Program-made: the position numbers and the translations under genes
Source of the DNA: JBBROS01 sp038229135
Lineage (GTDB): Bacteria > Pseudomonadota > Alphaproteobacteria > Acetobacterales > Acetobacteraceae
Assembly: GCA_038229135.1 (NCBI GenBank)
Contig: JBBROS010000014.1
Location: forward strand, 23,925-87,924
DNA length: 64,000 nt
Direction: 5' to 3'
Shown here: positions 51,071 to 58,710 of the stretch, piece after piece
Layout: every line of letters starts with the position of its first letter
Numbering within the stretch: the first letter of the stretch is position 1
The notes under the pieces: model-generated
What the model was told of the DNA's origin: nothing
The model's database searches: none
The model's input: only the letters and a program-made list of their open reading frames with translations

Positions 51071-51809
51071 GCGGCGGAGCATCGCGGCGTCGGCTTGGCG
51101 CGTGGTGGAGAGCCAATCGCGGGTGGCCACGATGAAGCTCGTGGATGGGCTCGACGAGCAGGCGGTGTTGGAAACGGCGCTGGAAGCGTCGAAGCCACAG
51201 GTCCCGATGGAGTGCGCCGGGCTGGATCCGCTGTTGGCGACGCCGTTCCGGTATGCGCCCTACCCTCGGGGCAGCCGGTTCCGGCGGGCGCGGCAGCACG
51301 AGGGGTGCCTGTACTGCGCCGAACGCGTCGAGACGGCCGTGGCCGAGGCGGCGTTCTATCTCATGCTGTTCTTCCTCGACTCCCCGAACACCCGGCTGCC
51401 GCGCAATCCGCAGGAGCGGACCGCATTTAGCTTCGAGGTGGCAACCGGGGCTGCGCTCGATTTGACGGTGCCGAAGCTGGTGCGGGACCGGGCGGTGTGG
51501 ACGGACCCGGTGGCGTATGGGCCGTGCCAGGACCTGGCGGATGCGGCGCGGGCCGCGAGGGTCGAGGCACTGCGCTACGAGAGCGTGCGGGACCCGGAGC
51601 GGGGCGCGAACATCGCGCTGCTGTCACCCGCCGCGCTGGCCGGGCGGGTGCCGACCGGGGCGCAGACCTGGTGGCTGATGCTGCGACCGGATCGGGTGGA
51701 TGCCGTGGCGGAGATGCCTCGGAGCAGGCTCGAATTCGTGCTGGCCGGCTGGGCGGCCCTGGATGCGCGGGTGCCGGCGACGATTCGCGAGACGATGGGG
51801 CGGAGATGA
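51042..51809 (+). CDS. RES-domain NAD+-degrading toxin
   Basis: A 255-residue RES-domain protein of the larger type. Conserved residues are present: Arg79/Arg81 in YPRGSRFRRARQ, Tyr91 in CLYCAE, Glu102 in ETAVAEAAFY and Ser195 in ANIALLSPAALAG, so the active site looks intact. Known RES toxins (MbcT, Res) degrade NAD+ and arrest growth. An N-terminal part SAWRVVESQSRVATMKLVDGLDEQ is standard for this subgroup. ATG 51042 overlaps the antitoxin gene. Its stop overlaps the next gene, a 2OG-Fe(II) oxygenase, by 4 bases, which is unexpected for a two-gene toxin-antitoxin system. Confidence 0.88.
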   Translation: MWTPRALASERRSIAASAWRVVESQSRVATMKLVDGLDEQAVLETALEASKPQVPMECAGLDPLLATPFRYAPYPRGSRFRRARQHEGCLYCAERVETAVAEAAFYLMLFFLDSPNTRLPRNPQERTAFSFEVATGAALDLTVPKLVRDRAVWTDPVAYGPCQDLADAARAARVEALRYESVRDPERGANIALLSPAALAGRVPTGAQTWWLMLRPDRVDAVAEMPRSRLEFVLAGWAALDARVPATIRETMGRR

Positions 51810-52531
51810 CCTTGGATGTGGACATGACCGTGGACTGGCCCTGCGACCGGACCGTGGACTGGGACGCAGCCGGGCGGGCGCTGGACGAGGCAGGGTGCGC
51901 GGTGATCGGGCCGCTACTGACGCGCGAGGAGTGCCGGGCGGTGGCGTCGGGCTACGAGGCGGACGGCGTGTTCCGCAGCCGGGTGGTGATGGCGCGGCAC
52001 GGCTTCGGGCGGGGCGAGTACCAGTATTACGCGGCGCCGTTGCCGGGGGTGGTCCAGCGGTTACGGACGGGGCTGTATGGGCCGTTGGCGGCCGTGGCCA
52101 ACCGCTGGGCGGCGGTCTTGGGGCTGCCGCCCTACCCGCTGGAGCATGCCGAATACCTGGCGCGCTGCCATGAGGCCGGGCAGATGCGGCCGACGCCTTT
52201 GCTGCTGCGCTATGGGCCGGGAGACTACAACTGCCTGCACCAGGACCTCTATGGGGACCTCCACTTCCCGCTGCAGGTGGCGATCCTGCTCGACGAGCCG
52301 GGCGTGGATTTCGAGGGCGGGCAGTTCGTGCTGACCGAGCAGCGGCCGCGGATGCAGTCGCGGGCGGAGGTGGTGCCGTTGCGGCAGGGCGAGGCGGTGG
52401 TGTTCGCGGTGAACCAGCGGCCGGTCCGGGGCGCGCGCGGCGTGTATCGGGTGACGATGCGGCATGGCGTCAGCCGGGTGGTGTCCGGGCGGCGGCATAC
52501 GTTGGGTGTGATCTTCCACGACGCGCGGTGA
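51806..52531 (+). CDS. 2OG-Fe(II) oxygenase family protein
   Basis: A 241-residue double-stranded beta-helix dioxygenase. The iron ligands are His145 and Asp147 (CLHQDLYGD) and His220 (TMRHGVSRV), with Arg230 ten residues later for 2-oxoglutarate. Surrounding segments (VVMARHGFGRGEYQYYAAPLP, TPLLLRYGPGDYN, FVLTEQRPRMQSRAEVVPLRQGEAVVFAV, RRHTLGVIFHDA) are typical of a well-spread but uncharacterised proteobacterial family. It probably hydroxylates or demethylates an unknown substrate. Translation is coupled to the RES toxin (ATGA), so it is expressed with the toxin-antitoxin pair. Confidence 0.88.
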   Translation: MTLDVDMTVDWPCDRTVDWDAAGRALDEAGCAVIGPLLTREECRAVASGYEADGVFRSRVVMARHGFGRGEYQYYAAPLPGVVQRLRTGLYGPLAAVANRWAAVLGLPPYPLEHAEYLARCHEAGQMRPTPLLLRYGPGDYNCLHQDLYGDLHFPLQVAILLDEPGVDFEGGQFVLTEQRPRMQSRAEVVPLRQGEAVVFAVNQRPVRGARGVYRVTMRHGVSRVVSGRRHTLGVIFHDAR

Positions 52532-52584
52532 GGGCAACCCGCGCGGGGCTTCGCCGTTCAGGCCTGGCGAACAAGGAGACGACG

Positions 52585-52788
52585 ATGCCGGACAAGAACG
52601 AGCATACGGGGCGCTTCGGCGGGCCTGGGAGCAGTCACCAGGACAAGGAGCATCCGGGCAAGAACCAGCAGGAGCATGGGCACAAGAAGGGCGGCGGGTC
52701 GCCTGGGGCGAAGGCGGATCCGTTGAAGGATGCGGACGGGGACAAGTCCGGCGGCGGGCACCACTACCGGGACCACGGGCGGACGTAG
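52585..52788 (+). CDS. Small hydrophilic protein, function unknown
   Basis: A 67-residue protein, very rich in Gly, Lys, His, Asp and Gln (GRFGGPGSSHQDKEHPGKNQ and HKKGGGSPGAKADPLKDADG), with no hydrophobic core, so it is predicted disordered. ATG 52585 has AAGGAG about 7 bases upstream, better than most genes here, which argues that it is translated. It resembles small stress-associated hydrophilic proteins in composition only. It follows the oxygenase gene by 53 bases. Confidence 0.65.
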   Translation: MPDKNEHTGRFGGPGSSHQDKEHPGKNQQEHGHKKGGGSPGAKADPLKDADGDKSGGGHHYRDHGRT

Positions 52789-52844
52789 CGGCTGAGGTCG
52801 GTGCTTGTGGCCCCCCTTTTCCCGCAGGGGGATCGGGGGGCAGG

Positions 52845-54077
52845 CTAGAGTCTCAATAGGAACGGCTCGGGCGCGAGTGCGGCGGGATGCCCCAGGAGCA
52901 GGTCGGTAGCGAGGCGGGCGGATCCGGCGGCGAGCGTCCAGCCGAGGGCGCCGTGGCCGGTGTTGAGGTGCAGTCCGAGGATCGGGGTTGCGCCGATCAG
53001 TGGGCGGCTGTCCGGGGTGGCGGGGCGTAGGCCGGCCCAGGGGTGGAGGTCGGCTTCCGGGTCGAGGGAGAGGGTTTCGGCGGCCGCTTCGTGAATGGTC
53101 GCGAGGCGGGCCGGGTCCAGGCTCCGATCGTGCCCAACCATGTCGGCGATGCCGGCGGCGCGGACCCCTTGCGCGAGCGGGGCGTAGACGATCTTGCGGT
53201 CGGCATCGGTGACGGAGTGGGTCAGCCTCGGGCCTTGTTGCGTCAGGGTCAGGCTGTAGCCCTTGAGCGGGTAGACCGGCAGGCGCAACCCGGCGGCCCG
53301 GGCAAAGGCGGGGGAGCCGGCGCCGAGGCACAGGACGAAGTGGTCGGCCTCGATCTCGGCCTGGCCGGCGCGGACGGCGACCAGGCGGCCGCTGCGTAGG
53401 ATGGGCCTGGCGATTTGGCCCATCTGCCAGGCCACGGTGTTGCGGGCGCGGAGGCGGGCGGCGAGGCCGGTGCAGAAGGCGGCGCAGTCGGCGACTTCGT
53501 CGGACGGGGTGAACACTCCGCCAGCGACGGCGCTGGGGCGCAGGCGCAGCGAGGGCTCCAGGGCGAGGCAGGCGGGGCCGTCCAGCACATGCTGTTCCAC
53601 GCCCAGGGCGTGCTGCAGCGCGGCCTGGGCGCGGGCGGTGTCCATGCCGGGCCGCGTGCGCTGGAGCACGAGCTTGCCGGCGCGGCGGCGGCCGAACTCC
53701 AGCCCGGTGCCGATGCGGTCCAGCTCCATCCGGCTGAGGGCGGCGAGGGCGAGCTGGGCCTCCGTCGTTTCGCGCACCACGTTCGAACGGCAGGCCGCGA
53801 GGAACGCCAGGCCCCAGCGAAGGAAGGCGGGGTCCAGGCCGGGGCGGATGCGGAGCGGGCCGGAGCGGTCGAGCAGCAGGGCCGGCAGGTGGCGCAGCGT
53901 ATCCGGGCTGGCCAGCGGGGCGACGTAGCTCCAGCTCAGCTGAGCGCCGTTGCCGTGGCTGGCGTCCATGCCGGGCTCGGGGTTGCGGTCCACGAGGGTG
54001 ACGTCGCAGCCGGCTTCGGTGAGGGCCCAGGCGGTCGTGAGGCCGATGACCCCGGCGCCGAGGACGCAGACATGCAT
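52845..54077 (-). CDS. dadA: D-amino acid dehydrogenase
   Basis: A 410-residue FAD enzyme that oxidises D-amino acids to 2-oxo acids and passes electrons to the respiratory chain. The FAD motif VCVLGAGVIGLTTAWALTEAGCDVTLVDRN is at the N terminus, followed by ASHGNGAQLSWSYVAPLASP. C-terminal PWAGLRPATPDSRPLIGATPILGLHLNTGHGALGWTLAAGSARLATDLLLG is standard for DadA. The start is at ATG 54077. It is divergent from a LysR regulator with a perfect palindrome between the two starts, so that regulator probably controls it. Genes for an amino-acid ABC importer lie beyond the regulator. Confidence 0.88.
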   Translation of the reverse strand: MHVCVLGAGVIGLTTAWALTEAGCDVTLVDRNPEPGMDASHGNGAQLSWSYVAPLASPDTLRHLPALLLDRSGPLRIRPGLDPAFLRWGLAFLAACRSNVVRETTEAQLALAALSRMELDRIGTGLEFGRRRAGKLVLQRTRPGMDTARAQAALQHALGVEQHVLDGPACLALEPSLRLRPSAVAGGVFTPSDEVADCAAFCTGLAARLRARNTVAWQMGQIARPILRSGRLVAVRAGQAEIEADHFVLCLGAGSPAFARAAGLRLPVYPLKGYSLTLTQQGPRLTHSVTDADRKIVYAPLAQGVRAAGIADMVGHDRSLDPARLATIHEAAAETLSLDPEADLHPWAGLRPATPDSRPLIGATPILGLHLNTGHGALGWTLAAGSARLATDLLLGHPAALAPEPFLLRL

Positions 54078-54120
54078 GCGAGTTCCTTTCGCCTCAGAGA
54101 TTGGCTGGTGCGTCCGATGT

Positions 54121-54145
54121 GGCCAATGCAGAGTTTGCATTGGCC
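54121..54145. promoter_or_regulatory. Perfect palindrome between dadA and lysR-type gene
   Basis: GGCCAATGCA (54121-54130) and TGCATTGGCC (54136-54145) are exact inverted repeats around GAGTT. The site lies midway in the 108-base divergent promoter region, a standard location for a LysR-type regulator to control itself and the divergent gene. Confidence 0.82.
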
Positions 54146-54185
54146 CGGGCAGGCGCGCTCGGACAGGATTGCGGCGGGGGGCTGG

Positions 54186-55046
54186 ATGGAGAGCCGATGG
54201 CTGCAGGATTTTCTCGCGCTGGCGGAGACCGGGCACTTCACCCGGGCCGCGATGGCGCGGCATTCGAGCCAGGCGGCGTTCAGCCGGCGCATCCAGCAAC
54301 TGGAGCAGTGGCTGGGAATGGAGCTTGTGGACCGGAGCGCGTTCCCGGCGCGGCTGACGGAGGCTGGGGAGCGGTTCCGCCTGCAGGCGGGCGAGTTGCT
54401 TCGGCTTGCGCTGGAGGCGCGGGGGGAGAAGGGCCTGGCGGCGCCCGGGCGGGTGCGGATCGCGCTGCCGTATGCGTTGGTGACGTCGCGCTTCCCGGCG
54501 TGGTGGGCGGATTGGTCGAGGGGGGAGGCGCTCGAGGCGTGCCTCGTCTCCGGCAACGTGCACGACATGGTCGCGTCGTTGGTGGCCGGCACGGTAGACC
54601 TGCTCGTGTGCTTCCACACGGCCGAGCAGCCCGTGTGGCTCGAGCCTGGGCAGTTCGAGCGCGCGGTGCTGGGCGAGGCCGTGCTTCGGCCGCAGGCGGT
54701 TGCGGCGCTGGCGGCGCAGTGGCCTGGTGCGGCGGGCCGGCCGATGCCGCTGCTGCTGTATCCGCCCACGGTGTATTTCGGGCGGCTCGTGGCGTTGGCC
54801 ATGGAGGCCTGCCCGGCGCTGCACGGCCGGCGGGCGGCAGAGTGCGACATGGCGGACGGGCTGCGGGCGATGGCGGCGGCCGGGCTCGGGGTGGCCTGGT
54901 TGCCGGACGTGGCGCCGGGGCTCGTGCCGGTGGGCGACGGCGCGTGCGACGTCGCGCTGTCGATCGTGGCCTATCGCGCACGGGGCAGCGGTGGCGCGCT
55001 GGACACGGTGTGGGCGCGGGCGAACGCGATGGCGGGCGCGGCATGA
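54186..55046 (+). CDS. LysR family transcriptional regulator
   Basis: A 286-residue regulator. The N-terminal winged helix is WLQDFLALAETGHFTRAAMARHSSQAAFSRRIQQLEQWLGMELVDR, the standard LysR helix-turn-helix. The substrate-binding part starts near residue 90 (RVRIALPYALVTSRF) and contains AAAGLGVAWLPDVAPG. The ligand is probably an amino acid, judged from its neighbours dadA (divergent) and the amino-acid transporter downstream. ATG 54186 is chosen because the DNA-binding domain begins there. Confidence 0.9.
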   Translation: MESRWLQDFLALAETGHFTRAAMARHSSQAAFSRRIQQLEQWLGMELVDRSAFPARLTEAGERFRLQAGELLRLALEARGEKGLAAPGRVRIALPYALVTSRFPAWWADWSRGEALEACLVSGNVHDMVASLVAGTVDLLVCFHTAEQPVWLEPGQFERAVLGEAVLRPQAVAALAAQWPGAAGRPMPLLLYPPTVYFGRLVALAMEACPALHGRRAAECDMADGLRAMAAAGLGVAWLPDVAPGLVPVGDGACDVALSIVAYRARGSGGALDTVWARANAMAGAA

Positions 55047-55239
55047 TGCGGGGCCTTGCCGGCCTTGGAACGACCCTTCTGTCGAATGCATCTCCGCGCG
55101 ATTCCGCGTGGATGATGCCGCCGGCTGCGCACGGCTGTGCGCCGGCCCAATTCGCGTCCTGGCGCCCGGCGTCCATGATATGCTGCACGGGCGGCGGCCA
55201 GATGCCTGAACGGGTTCAACACGGAAACGGAGAGAAGCG

Positions 55240-56148
55240 ATGAAGCATTGGTTGCTGGCGGCGTGCCTGGTTTCGCCTTGGGTTGCGCCGGGCCTGGCGT
55301 TCGCCCAGGCGGGCGGTACGCTGCAGAAGATCAAGGAAACGGGCACGATCGTGATCGGCGTGCGGGACAGCTCGGTGCCGTTCAGCTACCTCGACGACAA
55401 GCAGAAGCCGGTCGGCTATTCGATCGACCTCTGCATGAAGGTCGTGGACGCCGTGCGCGCCGAGCTGAAGCTGCCGGCGCTGAAGGTGGAGATGAACCCG
55501 GTGACGTCCGCCACGCGGATCCCGCTGATGGCGAACGGGACGATCGACATCGAGTGCGGATCGACCACGAACAACGCGGACCGGCAGAAGCAGGTGGCGT
55601 TCGGGCCGACCTACTTCCTGACGGCCAGCGCGTTCGTGGCCAAGAAGGATGCCAAGCTGGCGAGCATCGACGACCTGAAGGGCAAGACGGTCGTATCGAC
55701 GGCGGGCACGACGAACATCGTGCAGCTGAACAAGGCGAACGTGGACCGGAAGCTTGGCCTGAACGTGCTGTCGGCGAAGGACCATGCCGAGGCGTTCCTG
55801 ATGGTCGAGACCGGGCGTGCGGCGGCGTTCGTGATGGACGACGTGCTGCTGGCGAGCCTGATCGCGTCCTCCAAGGAGCCGGCTACGTATGCGCTGGGCA
55901 CCGAGGCGTTCAGCCAGCCCGAGCCGTATGGGCCGATGATCCGCAAGGACGACCCGGCGTTCAAGGCGGTGGTGGACAAGGCGATCGGCGCCGCGTTCGC
56001 GAGCGAGGGGCCGGCGATCTACAAGAAGTGGTTCGAGACGGCGGTGCCGCCGCGGGGGATCAACCTGAACCTGCCGATGTCGGGCGCGCTGCAGAAGGCC
56101 TACAAGGCGCCGAGCGACAACCCGGACCCGGCGCATTACGGGTCTTAG
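55240..56148 (+). CDS. Amino-acid ABC transporter substrate-binding protein (GltI-like)
   Basis: A 302-residue periplasmic family-3 solute-binding protein with a signal peptide (LLAACLVSPWVAPGLAFAQ). Typical segments are GTLQKIKETGTIVIGVRDSSVPFSYLDDKQKPVGYSIDLC in parts, MANGTIDIECGSTTNNADRQKQVAFGPTYF and DDLKGKTVVSTAGTTN. It matches the glutamate/aspartate-binding (GltI/DEBP) branch, including the ECGSTTNN motif. GGAGAG upstream marks the start at ATG 55240. The permease genes follow after a 178-base gap that contains a palindromic repeat. Confidence 0.92.
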   Translation: MKHWLLAACLVSPWVAPGLAFAQAGGTLQKIKETGTIVIGVRDSSVPFSYLDDKQKPVGYSIDLCMKVVDAVRAELKLPALKVEMNPVTSATRIPLMANGTIDIECGSTTNNADRQKQVAFGPTYFLTASAFVAKKDAKLASIDDLKGKTVVSTAGTTNIVQLNKANVDRKLGLNVLSAKDHAEAFLMVETGRAAAFVMDDVLLASLIASSKEPATYALGTEAFSQPEPYGPMIRKDDPAFKAVVDKAIGAAFASEGPAIYKKWFETAVPPRGINLNLPMSGALQKAYKAPSDNPDPAHYGS

Positions 56149-56195
56149 CTCTCGTTTCCGAGCTCCGATACCGTGTCTCGTTGAACGTGCAACCG

Positions 56196-56283
56196 CGTCA
56201 TCGCGAGCCGAAGGCGTGGCGATCCAGGGCCGTATGGTGCAGTCCTGGGACCCGTGGATCGCCACGCTTCGCTCGCGATGACG
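56196..56283. repeat. Palindromic intergenic repeat, copy 4 (inside transporter operon)
   Basis: The left arm is CGTCATCGCGAGCCGAAGGC then GTGGCGATCCAGG; the right arm is GTGGATCGCCACGCTTCGCT then CGCGATGACG. It forms a long stem in the mRNA between the binding-protein gene and the first permease gene. Confidence 0.88.
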
Positions 56284-56326
56284 TTCGTTTGGGACGGTTT
56301 GGGACAAGACTGACGGGCGGCAGCCC

Positions 56327-57061
56327 GTGAACTACAACTGGAACTGGTCGATCTACTGGGTGCCGTCTCCCGAGGGGGGCGGCACCTACATGGATTTCCT
56401 GCTGGCCGGGCTGTGGACGACGCTGGTCACGGCGGCGCTGGCCTGGGCGGTGGCGTTCACGGTCGGCTCCATCATGGGCGTGCTGCGGAGCCTTCCGGGC
56501 GACGGGATCAGGCCGGGGCGGGCGCTGGCGAATGCGTGGGTGGAGCTGTTCCGCAACATCCCGCTGCTGGTGCAGTTGTTCCTCTGGTATTTCGTGCTGC
56601 CGGAAGTGGTGCCAAAGGGTTTCGGGGATTGGCTGAAGCAGCGTAACGACGCGCCCTTCATCACGGCCGTGGTCGGTATCGGGCTGTTCATGTCGGCGCG
56701 TGTGGCGGTGCAGGTGGCCGCGGGCGTGGGCGCGCTGCCGCGAGGGCAGCAGGCGGCCGGGCTCGCGATGGGGCTGACGTTGCCGCAGACCTATCGCTAC
56801 GTGCTGTTGCCGATGGCCTACCGGGTGATCCTGCCGCCGCTCACGAGCGAGCTCATCAACACGATCAAGAACACGTCCGTGGCGCTGACGATCGGGCTGC
56901 TGGAGCTGACGGCGCGGGCGCGGGCCATGCAGGAGTTCAGCTTCCAGGTGTTCGAGGCCTTCGCGGCGGCGACCATCGGCTACCTGGTCGTGAACCTGGT
57001 GGCGACGGCGGCGATGCGGATGCTCGAGCGTAGGCTGAAGCTGCCGGGGTATGGCGGGTGA
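56327..57061 (+). CDS. Amino-acid ABC transporter permease (GltJ-like)
   Basis: A 244-residue permease with about five helices. It opens with NYNWNWSIYWVPSPEGGGTYMDFLLAGLWTT in pieces, the characteristic N terminus of GltJ-type glutamate/aspartate permeases. The EAA loop is LPRGQQAAGLAMGLTLPQTYRYVLLPMAYRVILPPLTSE. The start is GTG 56327. It overlaps the next permease by 4 bases (GTGA). Confidence 0.92.
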   Translation: MNYNWNWSIYWVPSPEGGGTYMDFLLAGLWTTLVTAALAWAVAFTVGSIMGVLRSLPGDGIRPGRALANAWVELFRNIPLLVQLFLWYFVLPEVVPKGFGDWLKQRNDAPFITAVVGIGLFMSARVAVQVAAGVGALPRGQQAAGLAMGLTLPQTYRYVLLPMAYRVILPPLTSELINTIKNTSVALTIGLLELTARARAMQEFSFQVFEAFAAATIGYLVVNLVATAAMRMLERRLKLPGYGG

Positions 57062-57744
57062 GCTTCGACTTCGACGCGATCTGGCGGACGTTGCCCTATC
57101 TGTTCCTCGAGGGCATGCAGTTCACGTTGACTCTCACGGCGCTTTCGGCGCTGGGCGGGCTGGTGCTGGGCACCGGGATCGCGCTGCTGCGGCTGGCAGG
57201 CGGCCGCGTGCTGAGCGCGGTGGCGGCCGGGTATGTGAACCTCATGCGGTCCTTGCCGCTCGTGCTGGTGATCTTCTGGTTCTACTTCCTCGTGCCTTAC
57301 CTCGGGCAGTGGGTGACGGGGGCGGCGCGGCCCATCAAGGTGGGCGCGTTCGCGAGCGCCTGGCTGACGTTCACGCTGTTCGAGGCGGCGTATTTCAGCG
57401 AGATCATCCGGGGCGGCATCCAGTCCATTCCGCGTGGACAGAGCCAGGCCGGGGCGGCGTTGGGGCTGACCTGGGGGCAGGTGATGGGCAGCGTGATCCT
57501 GCCGCAGGTGTTCCGGACGATGCTGCCGGTGCTGCTGACGCAAACGATCATCCTGTTTCAGGACACGTCGCTGGTGTACGTCATTTCGCTGACGGACTTC
57601 CTGGGGGCTGCTTCGAAGGTGGCGCAACGGGATGGGCGGCTGGTGGAGATGTACGTGTTCGCGGCCCTGGTTTACTTCGCCGTTTGTTTCCTGGCCTCGC
57701 AGGGCGTGAAGCGGCTGCAGAGCCGGGTGGCGATCATTCGATGA
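57058..57744 (+). CDS. Amino-acid ABC transporter permease (GltK-like)
   Basis: A 228-residue partner permease with about five helices and the EAA loop IPRGQSQAGAALGLTWGQVMGSVILPQVFR. SFDFDAIWRTLPYLFLEGMQFTLTLTALSAL is the expected GltK-type start. GTG 57058 overlaps the previous stop. The stop codon at 57742-57744 lies inside the first unit of a 13-base tandem repeat that leads into the ATPase gene. Confidence 0.92.
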   Translation: MSFDFDAIWRTLPYLFLEGMQFTLTLTALSALGGLVLGTGIALLRLAGGRVLSAVAAGYVNLMRSLPLVLVIFWFYFLVPYLGQWVTGAARPIKVGAFASAWLTFTLFEAAYFSEIIRGGIQSIPRGQSQAGAALGLTWGQVMGSVILPQVFRTMLPVLLTQTIILFQDTSLVYVISLTDFLGAASKVAQRDGRLVEMYVFAALVYFAVCFLASQGVKRLQSRVAIIR

Positions 57745-57790
57745 GGGCATCCAATGAGGGCATCTGATGAGGGCATTCGATGAGGGCAGC
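57741..57790 (+). repeat. 13-base tandem repeat bearing GAGGG and ATG
   Basis: ATGAGGGCATCCA, ATGAGGGCATCTG, ATGAGGGCATTCG and the shortened ATGAGGGCAGC lie head to tail at 57741, 57754, 57767 and 57780, then ATGAGT at 57791. Each unit offers a ribosome-binding-like GAGGG and a start codon for the next unit. Confidence 0.9.
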
Positions 57791-58540
57791 ATGAGTGGAC
57801 CGGTGATCCGGATGGACCGGGTGAGCAAGTTCTACGGCCCGGCCTTCCAGGTGCTGAAGGAGTGCTCGCTGGAGGTGGCGCGGGGCGAGGTGGTGGTTGT
57901 GTGCGGGCCCTCGGGCTCGGGCAAGAGCACGTTGATCAAGTGCGTGAACGCGCTCGAGCCGTTCCAGTCCGGTGCGATCGAGGTGAACGGCGCGCGGCTG
58001 CTGCCGGGGGGCCGCGGCGTGGACCTGCCGAAGCTGCGGGCGCGGGTGGGCATGGTATTCCAGCATTTCGAGCTGTTCCCGCATCTGAGCGTCATGGGCA
58101 ACCTGGCTCTGGCGCAACGCAAGGCGTTGGGCCGCGGAGAGGCGGAGGCGCGGGCGAAAGGGGCGGCGCTGCTCGAGCGGGTGGGGCTCTCGGAGCACGC
58201 GGACAAGTATCCGGGGCAGCTCTCGGGTGGACAGCAGCAGCGGGTGGCGATTGCGCGGGCGCTGGCGATGGACCCGGTGGTGATGCTGTTCGACGAGCCG
58301 ACCAGTGCGCTCGACCCCGAGATGGTGAGCGAGGTGCTGGACGTGATGGTGGCGCTGGCGGCCGAAGGCATGACGATGATGGTGGTGACGCACGAGATGG
58401 GCTTTGCCCGGCGCGTGGCGCACCGCGTGGTGTTCATGGACCGGGGCGAGGTGGTGGTGGACGCGGCCAAGGAGCAGTTCTTCGGGGCGGCGACGAACGA
58501 GCGGGCGGCGCAGTTCCTGTCCAAGATCCTGGCGCATTGA
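57791..58540 (+). CDS. Amino-acid ABC transporter ATP-binding protein (GltL-like)
   Basis: A 249-residue ATPase. Walker A is GPSGSGKSTLIKCVNALE, the Q loop GMVFQHFELFPHLSVMGN, the signature LSGGQQQRVAIARALAMDP, Walker B VMLFDEPTSALDPEMVSEVLDVM, and VTHEMGFARRVAHRVVFMD follows. It energises the GltJK-like permeases. I start it at ATG 57791, where family similarity begins; ATG 57767 in the same frame would add MRAFDEGS. Both lie in the 13-base tandem repeat. Confidence 0.93.
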   Translation: MSGPVIRMDRVSKFYGPAFQVLKECSLEVARGEVVVVCGPSGSGKSTLIKCVNALEPFQSGAIEVNGARLLPGGRGVDLPKLRARVGMVFQHFELFPHLSVMGNLALAQRKALGRGEAEARAKGAALLERVGLSEHADKYPGQLSGGQQQRVAIARALAMDPVVMLFDEPTSALDPEMVSEVLDVMVALAAEGMTMMVVTHEMGFARRVAHRVVFMDRGEVVVDAAKEQFFGAATNERAAQFLSKILAH

Positions 58541-58575
58541 GGGGTGAGTTCCTCACCCGAGCCGGATATCAGAAG

Positions 58576-58664
58576 CGTCATCGCGAGCGCAGCGTGGCGA
58601 TCCAGGGGCCAACAGGACTGCTACATGCGGTCCTGGATCGCCACGCCTTCGGCCCGCGATGACG
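58576..58664. repeat. Palindromic intergenic repeat, copy 5
   Basis: CGTCATCGCGAGCGCAGCGT then GGCGATCCAGG on the left, and TCCTGGATCGCCACGCCTTC then CGCGATGACG on the right. It lies between the transporter operon and the esterase gene and may end the former transcript. Confidence 0.88.
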
Positions 58665-58710
58665 GGGGCGTTGTAAGACCGATCCATCCGGCATGGTTCG
58701 AGGAGAGGGC

